From: Cyathus striatus
Lineage: Eukaryota > Basidiomycota > Agaricomycetes > Agaricales > Nidulariaceae
Direction: 5' to 3'
NCBI GenBank assembly: GCA_025738555.1
Contig: JAOVFP010000011.1
Coordinates: 1,922,001 to 1,986,000 of the forward strand
DNA length: 64,000 nt
Below the pieces are notes generated by a model that was not told where the DNA came from, searched no databases, and was given only the letters and a program-made list of their open reading frames with translations. The first letter of the stretch is position 1; each line of letters starts with the position of its first letter. Shown piece by piece: positions 21,620 through 42,121 of this stretch. The translations under genes and the position numbers were made by a program.

Positions 21620-22519
21620 TCATTGATGTATAAAAAAAAAGGCAGCAGTGCCAGCGAAGGCTATTTCTGGACCTATTCCCGAAGGAGTGAGATAAGAAAC
21701 AGTCAGAACCCTCGACGATTGCCGTGCGTGAACAGGTTAGTATCGACCGACTCAACAGCAATTCCAAAAATAAACAGACGAAGTTTTCCTTGGGTATCCA
21801 CGCGGTTTTCACGAACGGCCGATGAGTGTAGCGTTTTCCGAGATGAGACGATCTAAGAAATAGTTTCAACATCCAGTTAGTAGAACTTGGTTTTGAAAGA
21901 CATTACTTACCAGTAACTTGTTAAGCTTTTTGCCATTTTCCGCCGTACTTTGTTGGTTTTCGACGGCCCGAGCAGCATTGAAAACATTTAACATATCCGA
22001 AAGTCACGTTTTAGCTGCCTTTATATCCTCCTTGTCACTATTCGCCCGTAATAGTAATATGTGTTTGAACGATGTCCTCCGTGTTTTGAATTTATCTATC
22101 ATCTCCGAGATTTCGTTGAGAACCCTATCGTTAGGCAATCAGTGAATGTGGTTAATGATGTAAGAAGAGCCAACGAACCCTTCAAGCTTCACTATATCAT
22201 CTTTCAGCTGTGAATCTGGAATGGGAATGAGTTGAGCTCCATGGATGACCATCTCCGTAACATCCAGCGAGAACAACGCCAATCCCTGTACATCATCTTT
22301 GTTTCGGAGTACAGTCTTTAAAGCAAAGTTATTTCTAGACCATATCTACAGGGATGTCAAGCTCACCAAGGAAATTTCCAAGATCTTTGCAGTGGTAGAT
22401 GCAACTCCCTTCACTGGCGACGGAAGAAGCGGGATGGCACCGCTGATATCGGATATAAGACTTGTAATTGACCGAGCGACCTCCAGGCGACGGATGCTCT
22501 TTGAGTTAGACGAAGGCAT
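21620..22519 (-). pseudogene. HLD4: helical-domain gene with premature stop
   Basis: It has the same five-exon plan as HLD1-3 (start at 22,519, MPSSNSKSIRRLEVARS). In exon 3 the codon that is CGA in HLD1 (KTRLSDML) is TGA at 22,004-22,006, ending the protein about two-thirds through. Six extra bases add two leucines before RANSDKED. The palindrome arm that follows (to 21,680) has been split by the MULE-like element. The DNA keeps normal CpG content, unlike HLD3. GMC-5 lies directly upstream. Confidence 0.72.
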
Positions 22520-22985
22520 AACGAGAAGTGTGTGGAGGAGACTGTTTACAGTGGCTAGCGTCGATATAGGGGGTATGAAAGAGGTAAAGGGGAGTCGACA
22601 AGGAGCCAGAGAGTGTGGAACAGCAAGAGCTGTAAAGTGCTGTGCAAGCACTCTGCAGTAGTATATTGGGTATTGAGCGAATATTTGGTTCGGCGATAGT
22701 AGATGAGTATTTGTAGTATCCAGTGGACTATAAGGCCTTTACAGTCCGAAATACTGACAAACGGAATTATGAATTCAAAGAAGCCATTTGTTAGATACGA
22801 GTCTAACAGTCCAGTGATTCCAGCACATAACCACTGCATGCGCATGTATATAAGACATCTGAATTGAAGCTCACGCTTAATCTCTTATATCACAACGATT
22901 AAAGTAAAGAGAATAAAATGAAAGACAAAGACGTGTAACCAAGCAGAGGTATGTAATTTTAAGTATGAAGAACACCCAAACGAGC

Positions 22986-26828
<3,843 letters not shown>

Positions 26829-28032
26829 TTACGACGAGGAAGGAGAGTAAGGAGACTCGCGAAGAAGTAGAGTGAGGGACAGCAACAAGAGTAAAAAAGA
26901 AAGTAGGAAAGGGTGGTTGGATTGGTTGTAGAGCAGGAAAGATGGTTTTAGTGGATGGGACAATGGGAAAGCGAAATGAACTCGACGCACTGTTCGGTAT
27001 GCTCATTCTAGAGCGTGGATCTAGGTGTAAAACTTGTCAAGTTCGGGATGATGAAATATGAGTAAGGTACTCTTCACCGGAATCCAGCACCCCCTTACAT
27101 AAGCAACTACCTTCAACATCGACAGCTATCTACTCCACCACAAATGCTTCTTTTTCATTTCTATCTTCTGGGATGTAATTGTTAAGATGTAAACTACAAT
27201 TAACAGTAAAAAAAATATCGATAGACTTAAATTTCATGAGCCGGTTACATGATTTATTTTTATTGCAGAATATGCATATTTAGCATTTTTCTGCTGGAAT
27301 GGCGGCATTTTATATTTTTAACATCAGAGATTTGGCCGTCACACTGCGTGACATTATGCAATATGTCACACGTGTGTCACGCTTTGTCATATTACCACGT
27401 GACATTCAGAGACGGAAGACGCCCTTTCTGCTCCGAGGGAAAGCTGGTCAGTTACTATAGTTGTATCACAACACTTTTAGGTATGTTTTAATGAGGATTT
27501 AAAGCATTTTGGCTCATGGGAACATGTTTTGTTACAGATTTTTTACAAAATAAATTTCAAAAAATTTCTTGACCTCAGATTTGGCCGCTCTTGGCGCTTA
27601 CATAATATGATTACATACGGGTGCTGGATTTCGGTGAAGAGTACCTTACCTATGTCCGGTTCTCCGTTTTCTCAAATAACCAAAGTTTTAGGTAGTCTTC
27701 GGCACTTGTAATGAGCTGTAGAAATGTACTATACGGTAAACTGGTGAATATTACGGTGGGTCTGTTTGGGATTATATGTTTAACTTGGAAATAAAAGATA
27801 GATTGGGGATTGGGTATTTCCATAGACTAGATCGGGTCTACTTCGGCTGAGCGTGTGTCGGCGAATGTATGACCTTAGCTTATTAATACGAGGGGGCGTC
27901 CTAAACAATATTTTAGCAATACATACATTTTGTTCTTGAGCTAGCCAAGATATCTAATTCATAAGCGTCAGAAAGTCAATTTCTAATACAAAAAAGAAAG
28001 AGGTGTCGCATCGTATTAGAATAAAATAATGT
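26829..28032. other. Intergenic region between GMC-6 and GMC-5
   Basis: It contains the GMC-5 upstream region, a 582-bp MITE (27,065-27,646) and about 390 bp of unassigned DNA. No gene is seen. Confidence 0.5.
27065..27646. mobile_element. 582-bp MITE, TA TSD
   Basis: TIRs begin AGGTACTCTTCACCGGAATCC on the left and AGGTACTCTTCACCGAAATCC on the minus strand at the right, about 30 bp long, flanked by TA (27,063-27,064 and 27,647-27,648). The interior is AT-rich and non-coding, with GTCACACGTGTGTCAC near its middle. A Tc1/mariner-type MITE is likely. Confidence 0.75.
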
Positions 28033-31723
<3,691 letters not shown>

Positions 31724-34700
31724 TGTCAAAGTCCGGTTCAGTCCGGTTTTCTGACATTTTCTCTGAACTCAGGACTGAACTTTGAGTTCGGTTCAACCAA
31801 AATTCAGAACCTTGAACTGAACTTGAGGTTCAGGTTCATAAGGGTTCAGTTCAGGTTCAGAAGGTGTTCAAACCGTGAACTGGACTTTATAGGTCTTCAG
31901 TTTTTTTTGATAATCTTTCATACAAAGACTTGAATTAATGAGAATAAAAATACTTTAAAGATTTAAACTCGAATAGAACTAGTTAAAGACTTGAATTAAC
32001 AAGTGTAGAACTAGTTACAATATAAATGAACAACTAATTATCTATATACACTCCATCGTTCTGTGAGGGAATGGCATCAATATCACTAGCAATATGCTCA
32101 GCAGCTTGCATTGAAGCAGCGATGTGCCCATTATGATAAGCACTTTTGAGTATCTGAAGTGCACCAAAAATATCAGGGGCAAGCCGGTTTCTATGTGCTA
32201 CATCAGTAATGCCACCACTACTGAATGCTTGTTCAGATGGTGTTGCAGAGCCCTGTATTGCTAGATAGTCACGTGCCATGCGCTTCAGTGTCGGATACTT
32301 CGTATCACTCTCATGCTAAAATATTGTAAGTACATGAGCAACAACTCACAGATGAAAAAATATTACTTACCCCCACCAGCGAATCACATCCTGTGCAGCA
32401 GGATTATTGATCTCTGGGCCAGCAGCGAGATATTGGTGGAGTTCATCTCTAGGATTCGAGACCAATTTCTCTACTTTCTGATATGACTGTACAGCATCCA
32501 GAAGGAACGAGCTACCATACATAAAATTGGTAGCATTGGAAGTTGTACTGCGAGCTGTAAATATAAAGGTAAGTTTCTGGCGAGGATTAGAAACATTAAT
32601 GTTGGCTCACCATTTTCTGAATGTGTAGATGTGATGGTGTTAGGTTTGGGTGGCATATAGTATTCATCGAACTGGTATTAAAGCATAATTTAATTATAAG
32701 GAAGAATTAAAGTAGTTCTGAATGAACACGTACCACATCTTCAATGTGCTTCATTACCTCCTGGTACTCTTCATCTGTCCAGCGTATCCGGAAGTAAACA
32801 TCCTTAATCTTTGGATCAAGTACTAAGTTGAAGGAAGAATAATGAGCAGTCGAAATGTTAATAAGAAGGAAACTGTGGCTTACTGAGACAGATTGAATAT
32901 GCTGTAGATGTATCATCAACTCGATGATACCATTTCTTAAGATTTTGAATTCCTTCTTGAAGTGGATTCTTAACTTCTATAAATTTCGGATTCTTTAGCA
33001 TTGCTTCCCAGTGTGTGATAATAAACTCAAGACTGGGAATAATCTTCCAGACCGTAGGGTGATGTACACCAGAGAACGATTGCTGTACAACAGATGGGTC
33101 CTACAGCATGAAAAGCCAATTAATAAATGTGACAAAATACAAAAGAATAAACCGGAACTTACATGTAGTACCTCCCAAATAATGTCAAGACACTCCCAAT
33201 CCTTTTTTGAGAGCTTAAAATCCGAATACAATCGATTACCAGATAGATCTGGAACCTTTTCACTCTCGTCTGCAAGAAGTACAAATTGATCAACAGCCTA
33301 ATAGTTAATTTTAGTAGCTATTAACAATATCAGACAAATGGAACTTACTAGCTTTTGTTTAAATAAGCATTCCAGAAAGGTATATAGTGATGCCCAGTGA
33401 GTACGAACCCACAGAAGTAGTTCAAGTGGGTCAATACCAACCTGAGAGCATGTTGACCTAAAGAATGTACGAGCTTGTGGAGATGCACGAATCTGTAATA
33501 AATTAAAGTTAGAAATGCATTACATATATTACTTAAAGCACATACCTGTTTTACGAGAGCAAGAGCCTTTCCAAGTGAGTCACCCGGAAGGAATGTGTTG
33601 AAGTCATCAATATCACTGTAGTCCGATTTGGCATCCCCTTCAGGATCTTCAAGATTGATTTCTGCAAGTTCATGGTCAAGTTCATCAAGATTAAGATCGC
33701 CATTGTGACTGGACTTTTTGAGAGCTGCTCGCACTTTCTTGCTGATCTTAGTTGATGATGGCGGAGCAATAGCTTCGACAAAGTGCTTTGCAGCAAGATG
33801 AAGTGCATGCTCCATACATCTGGATTTTATTTAGAGAATAAACAAATAAACACCGCAGTAGGGATGGGAACATACAAAATATCATGCTCTTGTGCAGTCC
33901 AGTCTATTTCTTCGATGGTTAAAATCTTCTTGAGTTCTCTAATCGTGGTCCGATTGACAGCAGCACCATCACTTGTAATCCAACCAATCTAATAAAGTAG
34001 TTAGAAATGTATAGCAAAGCCCTAGTTTAATAAACTTACCTTTCCGTGTAGATCATAACATTCAAATGTTTGTTGAATTACGATGGCTATGTTCTTGCCA
34101 GTATGTCGACCTTGAACCAATTCGAATGCCAGCTGTTCATTTCATAGCTCCCAGTCATTTGGTCGATCAGGTGGACTGTATATGTAGTGTCCAGTAATTG
34201 AAATATGAGGATCACCAGACTTTGATGTCCAGAGATCAAATGTGGTTGAAATTTTACTGGACACACCCTTCAAAATATCTCTAACACATAGTTCCGCTAA
34301 CTTTGCTCGATTCATAATTTCATTTCGGAGAGTAACACGATGCGGAATGTCCCTCTCCAAAACTGACAGACGACAGAATCGAATTAATCTGCGGAAAGCC
34401 TCTTGGTCAATAAGACGAAAAGCCTATAAATAAATAAGTAGCATTCTTGAAGGAAAGAAAGGAAGCACTAACCTCGTCTTCGCAAATGATAAGCTCAATA
34501 ATGTGGTCCATGAGCCCCTCTGTTGTAAATGCAGGTGGCTTGACCTCAGAGATAATTGCTGAGTCAAGTGAAGTCTGAATTAGACTGTATATACAGTGCA
34601 TTAGAATGTGAAAAATATAATGAAAAATTAAACTTACCCTTGACTTGCTTCCGAAGATAGCTTTGAGAGAGCACGAGAATTTGTCTCAATACCAAGATTC

Positions 34701-36511
34701 TTACAACATTCAATGTACTCTTCGATGTGAAATCTAGTGATGAATAGTGTTAGAATGAAACGAATAACTATTTCATAAATACAAAGCCTCTTACCGTGCA
34801 ATGTGCATGCGAAGACTAGATGTACTTCCAGTAAAGAAGTTCTTCTCATTGCCTGGATTGGTTTTTCTGGATGAAAATATTAGCTGTGATCTTCATCCCA
34901 TAGTAGTCACCGCACTTACCAGCATATTTTACACCACCAACCACTCTGTACTTTATTCGTATGAGGGTTAATGCACTCTCTTTCACGAACAAAGATGGTG
35001 GATATATCAGCAGTCATATCCCTTTTGCTACGAGTACTAATAAAAGACTAAATATTTACAGAAACACATAATTAGCAGTGCATGAGAACTTGAAGAAACT
35101 TACACAACTTACCTGATAGTCTGCTTCTGCCATGCCCTGCAACTTCTCATAAGCAATGCCTGATGGCTCAACTGCAGAGTCATCCTCCCTGTCAGTATCC
35201 TCCGTATCTATTTCTTCACCAGACTCCTTGGCACTTTCAATAACAGTCTTCTTTGCTGCACAACGAGAAGACTTGGGAGGACTGCTGGATGCTGGTCGTT
35301 TGTTTGTGACCACTGAACTTGATGAGTTCATTGTTGATGGGCGAGGTTGAGACTGATTGGAAGTAGACGACCGAACTGAGACACTTGATGACTCTTTAGA
35401 CTCGAGAAGGCGCTGCGAAGGCTTTGCTGTGCGAAGAGAGCGCCGCCTTGGAGAGTTCTGAAGAGGGGTTGAGTCGTCATCGTCATGGTACCAAACGATC
35501 TCAGAGGCGTCCTTCAACATGCCATCGTCACGTACGGCACATCCAGCATCTGAGTTCACAGAGTTAGACATAGTAAGTAGTAAGTATCTATAATATTAAC
35601 GAGTTAGTATCATAAGAGTTGAATACAAAGAAAAGCTCAACTATATGTGGTGGGTTTTGCACAGAAGATTTCAGAGATGAAAGCTTACAGACTGCGAAGC
35701 CCTCAAGACCGGCTTTATATATATTTTTGAAAGATAGAGTGAATAAGATTACAAAAGACTTTGATAGAGACGGAATTTCTTATTTCACAAGTTGCCATCG
35801 CAAAGACTTCGAAAGCTTGTCACTTGAGTGAATGGGATTATGTGAATGAATCGGAATATCTTAATCCAAGCGTGGCTGTTGTATAGTTCACTGAGCAGTG
35901 AGTGTTGAGATTTGGGTCCACTGGAGAATTCTGAATCACATCAGATTCGGACAATGGAAGGTGATCGGACAACGTCACAACGAACATCGGAAGGTGACCT
36001 GAATTTTGCTGAAAGGATTCCTAGGTCGTTGACAGTTTTATCTTGTACCCAATGTTGAAGGCTTCAAGCTGGAGGATCTGGGGTCAATGTCCATGTGCAT
36101 TGTGTTGTCGTTGAGAGAGAGGAACCAAGGCAGTCGGGGTGGGGTATTACTACCATATCGGTTAGCATGAATCTGATGTCAAGGGACAAGTGCTAATTTT
36201 CATTATGATCGATACTGTGCAGTGTGATCTTGCTTACTAACAATTGACATTGATCTTAAATGGATCTCAGAACGGCATGTTGATGAGCTTTTTCTTTTAT
36301 GCTCAACTAAACTATGAAGGCTGGATGTTTTTCTACAGTATCTAATACAGGTTCACATAGGTTCAAACCGGTTCACAAATTTCTCCCTTTGAGAGGACTG
36401 CAAACCAGACTTACAGTTCGGTTCACACCACGTGACCGAACGTCAGACCGAACTCAGGTCCAGTTCTGAAGGGTTCAAGTTTGAACCTCGGTTCTGAACT
36501 GAACTTTGACA
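31724..36511 (-). mobile_element. hAT transposon, about 4.8 kb
   Basis: The terminal sequences are inverted: TGTCAAAGTCCGGTTCAG on the left and TGTCAAAGTTCAGTTCAG on the minus strand at the right. Both terminal 150-200 bp are crowded with GGTTCAG / CTGAACC repeats, typical of hAT subterminal regions. An 8-bp duplication could not be matched, so the ends are approximate. It contains one transposase gene. Confidence 0.75.
32034..35571 (-). pseudogene. hAT transposase with BED-type zinc finger, one nonsense codon
   Basis: This is a multi-exon gene on the minus strand. The first exon (35,571-about 35,115) encodes a Ser-rich acidic region. Next comes a BED-like finger (SGWWCKIC ... LRMHIARHFH). 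The RNase-H-like core follows, with TFDLWTSKSGDPHISITGHY and WITSDGAAVNRTTIRELKK, then MEHALHLAAKHFV. At the C-terminus is the hAT dimerisation region: WWGHESDTKYPTLKRMARDYLAIQ and SEQAFSSGGIT. The stop is at 32,034. The frame is open through all exons except TGA at 34,142-34,144 (NDWEL-stop-NEQLAF), probably from CGA. A recently inactivated autonomous element is the simplest reading. The DNA is CpG-poor. Confidence 0.85.
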
Positions 36512-37352
36512 AGGAATTGATGCTTATCAATCACTGGAGCATGTTATATATGTTTCCTACATCCATACCACACAGAACATGAATACAGTCTCATTACTGC
36601 ATTACCCTCATATTAACCATCACTGCATATCAGAATCACTAAATAGGCACTCAACTTATGTTGATATGATACACTTGCTCAATTGGTGCTCGTCATACTC
36701 AGGGTGTACCAAGCATGGAACAAAACCCAGGACTACAAAGAATGCACAAGGATGACTAGAAGCAGGGGATGATACAGGATGTTGTGACAAGGATGGTAGG
36801 CAAAGGATCAAGACCAACTTGATTGCTAGTCTCTTGCTCCCACAAAACAACTCTGAATGTACTGTGTCTCTTGTGCACTTACAACAGCCATCACATCATT
36901 TCTCGAAACATACTGATTCATGGAATGGGGCCAGAAATCTGATGGTGGCTGACAAGGTATCTTGCAATTCATGACTACTGTCAGTATACCCTGTACATGG
37001 CATCCCAGGATAATTCCATAGCATCACCTTGTTTCAGTAACGATTCATATATCACAAATGGATAATGATTCTTCAGATTAACTCCAGACATAAGTAATAA
37101 TCAATGTGATACTCTTTATTGTACAACAATGCTTGAAAAGGCAAAAAAAATATACTGGACTTTTGAGAGAAGTCTACTGATGACTAAACCTTGAGAAGAT
37201 GAAATATGAGTGCTGCCATAGAGCCGAAGGGCAGAGCTCAAAAACTTTGATGTAGTTGAGCATGGTTGTCCAGCTTTCCATAAAAAGCTTTATATTTTTG
37301 TGCCCACAATAATGTGCAGCTACACCAAGAAGCAAGCAGTAGTAGTTCAAAT
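36512..37352. other. Unassigned AT-rich region
   Basis: No gene or structured repeat is recognised, apart from the beginning of SINE-like modules near 37,270. It may continue the inverted-repeat arm, whose partner lies beyond the right edge of the window. Confidence 0.4.
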
Positions 37353-37629
37353 GTTCCATTTTCTACTATTCCATTATGTATCAGGCTAAACCAAGAGTGA
37401 AAAGGCATATGTGTACAACTCCACCATTATGCATGCAAGTACTAACACTGCAAAAGAGTAGAGGTTAATATGATCATGCTTGCCTTCCTCAGTGTACACT
37501 GCAAAGCAAGCCGTAGTGGGTTGAATGTTCCACTCTCTACTATGCCATTCAAAGTATAATGTCTTCAATCTTCTTTATCAAGTGAAATTGTAACTTCTTT
37601 TCACTAGATATCTATACTTTATTATACAC

Positions 37630-37985
37630 AAATCATCAACACTGTTGGTAGAGCAGATACCACACTTTGATAGCCTCCTGCACAAATCAAGTAGGGGCTC
37701 AAATCCCTACAGGCTTATTCCCTTTCAATCAAAAGTTTCTTCTTTCATTCCCATGATAATTTACACTGTGAAGCCAAGTTGTAGTGCTTTGAACATTCCA
37801 CTATCTACTATTCCAGTCAACTTATGTCAGGTCAGCTTTAAGAAATATTATAACTTCCTCTCACTAGTTAACTATGCTTGGTTATAAGTGAAATTAATGG
37901 TGCCATCAGTGAAGTGGGTATGACACCTCAATAGTCTAGTGCATCAATTAGGGGTTCAAATCACCATCAGTGTATTTTCCAGCTA
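37630..37985 (+). repeat. tRNA-derived SINE-like modules
   Basis: Two modules have pol III A-box and B-box look-alikes: TTGGTAGAGCAG with GGGGCTCAAATCC (37,643-37,715), and ATCAGTGAAGTGGG with GGGGTTCAAATC (37,895-37,975). Between and before them lies a shared body ending in ATTCCACTATCTACTATTCC (about 37,530-37,830). Copies recur inverted at 63,370-63,720. Confidence 0.55.
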
Positions 37986-38202
37986 AGGTTTTCTTTTTCT
38001 TTTATACTTGTCAGTGAAGGATATAACTTGCCAAAAATGTTGCAAAGAGCCATATCTAAGATTCTAACAGCCCTGTGCACAAATAGTGTAATCAGTCAGT
38101 AGTTCAAATACTGATGGTTTATCAGAGGGTGTCTAATTTATTGGTTTGATGAGATGTTATAGTGACTCTATCCTCATAAGTTCAGGAACACGAGAGTGGT
38201 AT

Positions 38203-40905
38203 TAGCCAGAATGATCATAAAAGTGTAGTGTTTTATGATTGCGGCAATCATCTATCTCATGATTGCCTGTTTCTAATGTAACTACTATATGCCTATTACA
38301 ATTATAAATGGTGATCATATGCAATCATTGGTTAGTTTGAAGTGTATATTACTATTGTAGACCTATTATAAATGGTGATCATATGCAATCATTGGTTAAC
38401 TTGAAGTGTATATTACTACTATAGACCTATTATAAATAGTGATCATATGCAATCATTGGTTAATTTGAAGTGTATATTACTATTGTAGGCTATTAAAAAT
38501 GGTGATCATATGCAATCATTGGTTAACTTGAAGTGTATATTACTACTATAGACCTATTATAAATGGTGATCATATGCAATCATTGGTTAATTTGAAGTGT
38601 ATATTACTATTGTAGGTTGTTATAAATGGTGATCATATGCAATCATTAGTTAATTTGAAGTGTATATTACTATTGTAGACCTATTATAAATGGTGATCAT
38701 ATGCAATCATTGGTTAGTTTGAAGTGTATATTACTACTGTAGGCCTATTATAAATGGTGATTTGTCACATCATTCCCACACTCCACATACTTCCCACACA
38801 CTACATTTGTCACACATCCACACGTGTCACATTTGTCACATCATTCCCGCACTTCACATATTTCCTGCGCATTACGTTTGTCACGCATCCACGCGTGTCA
38901 CGTTTGTCACATCATTCCCACGCTCCACATATTTCCCGCGCATTATATTTGTCACGCATCCGCGTGCGTCACATGTGTCACATCATTCACGTGCTCCATA
39001 TATTTCTCGTGCATCACATGTGTCACACTTGTCACATCATTCCTGCACTCCACATATTTCCTGCACATTACATTTGTCACGCATCCGTGTGCGTCACATG
39101 TGTCACATCATTCACGCGCTCCATATATTTCTCGCGCATCACACATGTCACACTTGTCACATCATTCCCGCGCTCCACATATTTCCTGTGCATTACATTT
39201 GTCATGCATCTGCATGTGTCACATTTGTCATGTCATTCCCGAGCTTCACATATTTCCCGTGCATCACACTCGTCACATTTGTCACACTTTAATCCATTTG
39301 TCATGCTATGGAAGCGCGTCACATGTCACATTTGTCACATTTTGCATGAGCATCATATATGTCATGTTTTTGAGATGCATGATGTGTTTTTTATGTGTGT
39401 TGTGTTTGTCAAGCACTTTGCAACTTTTTGCAAATGTCACACTTTCCAATCATATGAGATTTATCTGTCTCTACAACTATTGAAATTGCCATGGAAGTGG
39501 AGTAAGTATCTAATGGTACAGAGTGAATTACAAATACAGATGAAACAATATGTACTTATAGAATTGGAAGACTTAAAATGGAAAATGACAATTGGAATGT
39601 TGTGGAATTGTGGTAGTAATAAGAAACTAGAATGAAAGATGTAGAGTGTTTATGTAGCTGGAGTCTTACCACTATTGACAAACCATGAGATATTTGAAAA
39701 TGAGATGGTATGAGAAGTTTTTAATCAGGTCTAGAGATGTAATGAAATGACATAGTAGAAACTATAATGGTTTGTCTGGATATGAGAGATGATGAGGTTA
39801 TAAAAGATCTACATATGTATGACAAATGTGAAAGAATGGTGAATATGTAATTTCACATTACATCAAATTCACATGTATCAGTTATTAGATAGTCATAATT
39901 CTTGTATCAACTATTGGTTATTCTTATATCTTCAAAACACATTATAGAGTTACATACATGCTTACTCTATATGACTACATGACACTTCTACACTGTCATA
40001 TGTGTTTCAATTCTCTGACATATGTAATTTTGCTCTTTTAGTATCAGTATGCATTCATACATATGAAAACCACCTCCTGTACTTCTCTACACTTTCTTGT
40101 GCTGTGGCCATTACTTAATTGCTTTTCTATTCTTTAGTTTAGTATTCACTGAAGGCCTCTTTGCCTTTTTTTTCTCTCTTGCCTAAAACAACTTACTGTT
40201 ACTTCTCCATAGTCATGTGCAGTATTGTTATTGACAGGATCTGTGAAAAGTATACAAACATTTTCATTGTAGACTTGCTGGAATCCCATCAACATGTTAC
40301 AATCATAACACACATGCAAGCATGATGTGCTTGAAATGTATGACACTCCTTATAAATGTGACACATGTGACATATGTGACACGCTTTGACAAACACATTA
40401 AAGCGTGACAAATGTGTTAAAGCATGACAAACATGTTAAAGCGTGACAAATGTGTTAAAGCATGACGAGTGTGATGCGCGGGAAATATGTGAAGCGCGGG
40501 AATGACATGACAAATGTGACACACACAGATGCATGACAAATGTAATGCACGGGAAATATGTGGAGCATGGGAATAATGTGACAAATATGACATGTGTGAT
40601 GCATAGGAAATATATGGAGTGCGTGAATGATGTGACAAATGTGACGCGCACGGATGCGTGACAAATGTAATGCATGGGAAATATGTGGAGCGCGGGAATA
40701 ATGTGACAAGTGTGACACATATGATGCGCGAGAAATATATGGAGTGCGTGAATGATGTGACAAATGTAATGCACAGGAAATATGTGGAGCACAGGAATGA
40801 TGTGACAAATGTAATGTGCAGGAAATATGTGGAGTGCAGGAATGATGTGACAAGTGTGACACATGTGATGCGCGAGAAATATATGGAGCGTGTGAATGAT
40901 GTAGC
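38203..40905. mobile_element. Minisatellite-ended TIR element, copy 1 (right end missing)
   Basis: It begins TTAGCCAGAATGATCATAAA. The left end contains about seven copies of a 63-bp unit (38,300-38,760), then tandem GTCACATCATTC...CGCGCATCAC-type repeats (38,760-39,300). A 1-kb non-coding core follows, then inverted GTCACA-type repeats (40,330-40,905), where the copy is cut off. The complete copy is at 59,828-63,153. Long His/Ile/Cys-rich reading frames here arise from the repeats and are not taken as genes. Confidence 0.78.
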
Positions 40906-41333
40906 AGCATGCCATCAGTCTTGAGAGGGACGTTGAGGTGGGATGAGGCATTGCCGTCGCTGTGTCAGTGTGGCAGGAGAAGATGGGAATGGGTGGAGTA
41001 GGAGACATGTTGAGGTGGGAAGAGCAAAGAGGAGGGGAAGAGTGAAGTGAGCAAAGAGAGCAAAGAGGATGGGGACGAGCAAAGAGGAGTGTCGACAGTG
41101 GGAACGAAGAGTGACAATAGTGGTGACGCATCACCGGTTATTGGTTACTGATGACCGGTGACAGAGAAGACAACGAGCGTCATGTTGTTGGTGGCCATGT
41201 TATGGCGTCAATGACACACTGGCTCAGTTGGTTAAGCGTGCCGTATATTTGATTACTAAGCATAGTGCAGACTGGGGTTCGAAACATATGCGATACAATT
41301 TGTTTTATTATTACAATAAATGTACATACTGAT
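40906..41333. other. Unassigned region with one SINE-like module
   Basis: Around 41,222-41,290 there is a tRNA-like block, TGGCTCAGTTGGTTAAGCG followed 40 bp later by GGGGTTCGAAAC, resembling pol III A and B boxes. The T-stem does not pair well, so this is a tRNA-derived repeat and not a tRNA gene. The rest is unassigned. Confidence 0.45.
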
Positions 41334-41580
41334 AAAAGTCTGCATGGATTCTGAGGAAGTCTTTGTTACAGAATTCCGCGTAATCCGCACGGAATTTTCC
41401 ATTCCGTATAAATCTGTGCAGAATCTGTAAGAATTCCATACGGAATATTTCCTTCATTACAGTGACATCTCAGCCAATTCTCGACCTCCCAGATTCCGTA
41501 CAGATTCTGCGTAATCCGCACAGATCTGTATGGATTCCGTACGGATCTGTATGGAACACCAGGCTAAGCGTAAAGAGCTC
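41334..41580. mobile_element. Fragment of the TCCGTACGGA-rich TIR family
   Basis: It ends GGCTAAGCGTAAAGAGCTC, the same terminus as the elements at 55,260-56,504 and 57,174-58,945. It is filled with palindromic ATTCCGTACGGATCTGTA-type repeats. The other end is missing. The KDZ element abuts it at 41,581. Confidence 0.6.
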
Positions 41581-42121
41581 ACATTACCTGGACTCTACCT
41601 GGACTCTACCTGAACTAAGTAACTGAGACATTATCTGGACTTCACCTGGACTCTACCTTACTTACCTGTACTCTGCCTATAGTTTGTACCTCATTAACTT
41701 TCACTCAGATCTGTAAGTATGACATATATTATAACAAGAAATACAATCTTAATAGAAAACATTAACATATCAATTTATATATTCAGTCCACTCTATCAAT
41801 TTCAACTCCATCAATTTCAACTTCATCATCATATGGAGGTTGTTCCATTTGGCCTGGTTGCTCATTCTGATTATTCTTTTTGCTTTGTTTCTGAATAACT
41901 CTTTGAGTATGAATATAAAGCAAAGCATGTGTAGTCCAATTGAAATTGTCAACAGTCATTCTATTAAGAATTCCTTGAAACCCCCCTAGCCAGGCATTTA
42001 ATTGTTCACATGCCTACATAATGTGTTAGAGACCAATAAATTGGAGGAAAATATTACTCACCTAAGTATTAAATGCTCATTTATAATGTGGATTACCATT
42101 TATATCTCTCTCCATAACAAC

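Larger units (their letters stand above)
37353..40905 (+). repeat. Left arm of a large, nearly identical inverted repeat
   Basis: This arm is repeated in reverse complement at about 60,545-64,000. Sampled blocks, for example 37,640-37,740 against 63,610-63,720 and 38,754-39,635 against 61,720-62,601, are identical. A poly-T length change near 40,170 and repeat-number differences at 40,330-40,905 are visible. The arms are separated by about 19.6 kb. The outer end of the right arm is not in the window. Confidence 0.88.

Noticed and set aside
38754..39635. Long open frame (293 aa, rich in His, Ile, Cys, Thr), and similar ones at 40,436-41,134, 60,254-60,939 and 61,720-62,601
   Set aside because: All three frames of one strand are open because the tandem repeats lack stops; the product only mirrors the repeat unit, there is no codon bias or intron, and the frame differs between copies.
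41205..41290. Possible tRNA gene (GGCTCAGTTGGTTAAG ... GGTTCGAAAC)
   Set aside because: Box motifs are present, but acceptor and T stems do not pair and anticodon-arm geometry is not met; a SINE-type repeat is more likely.
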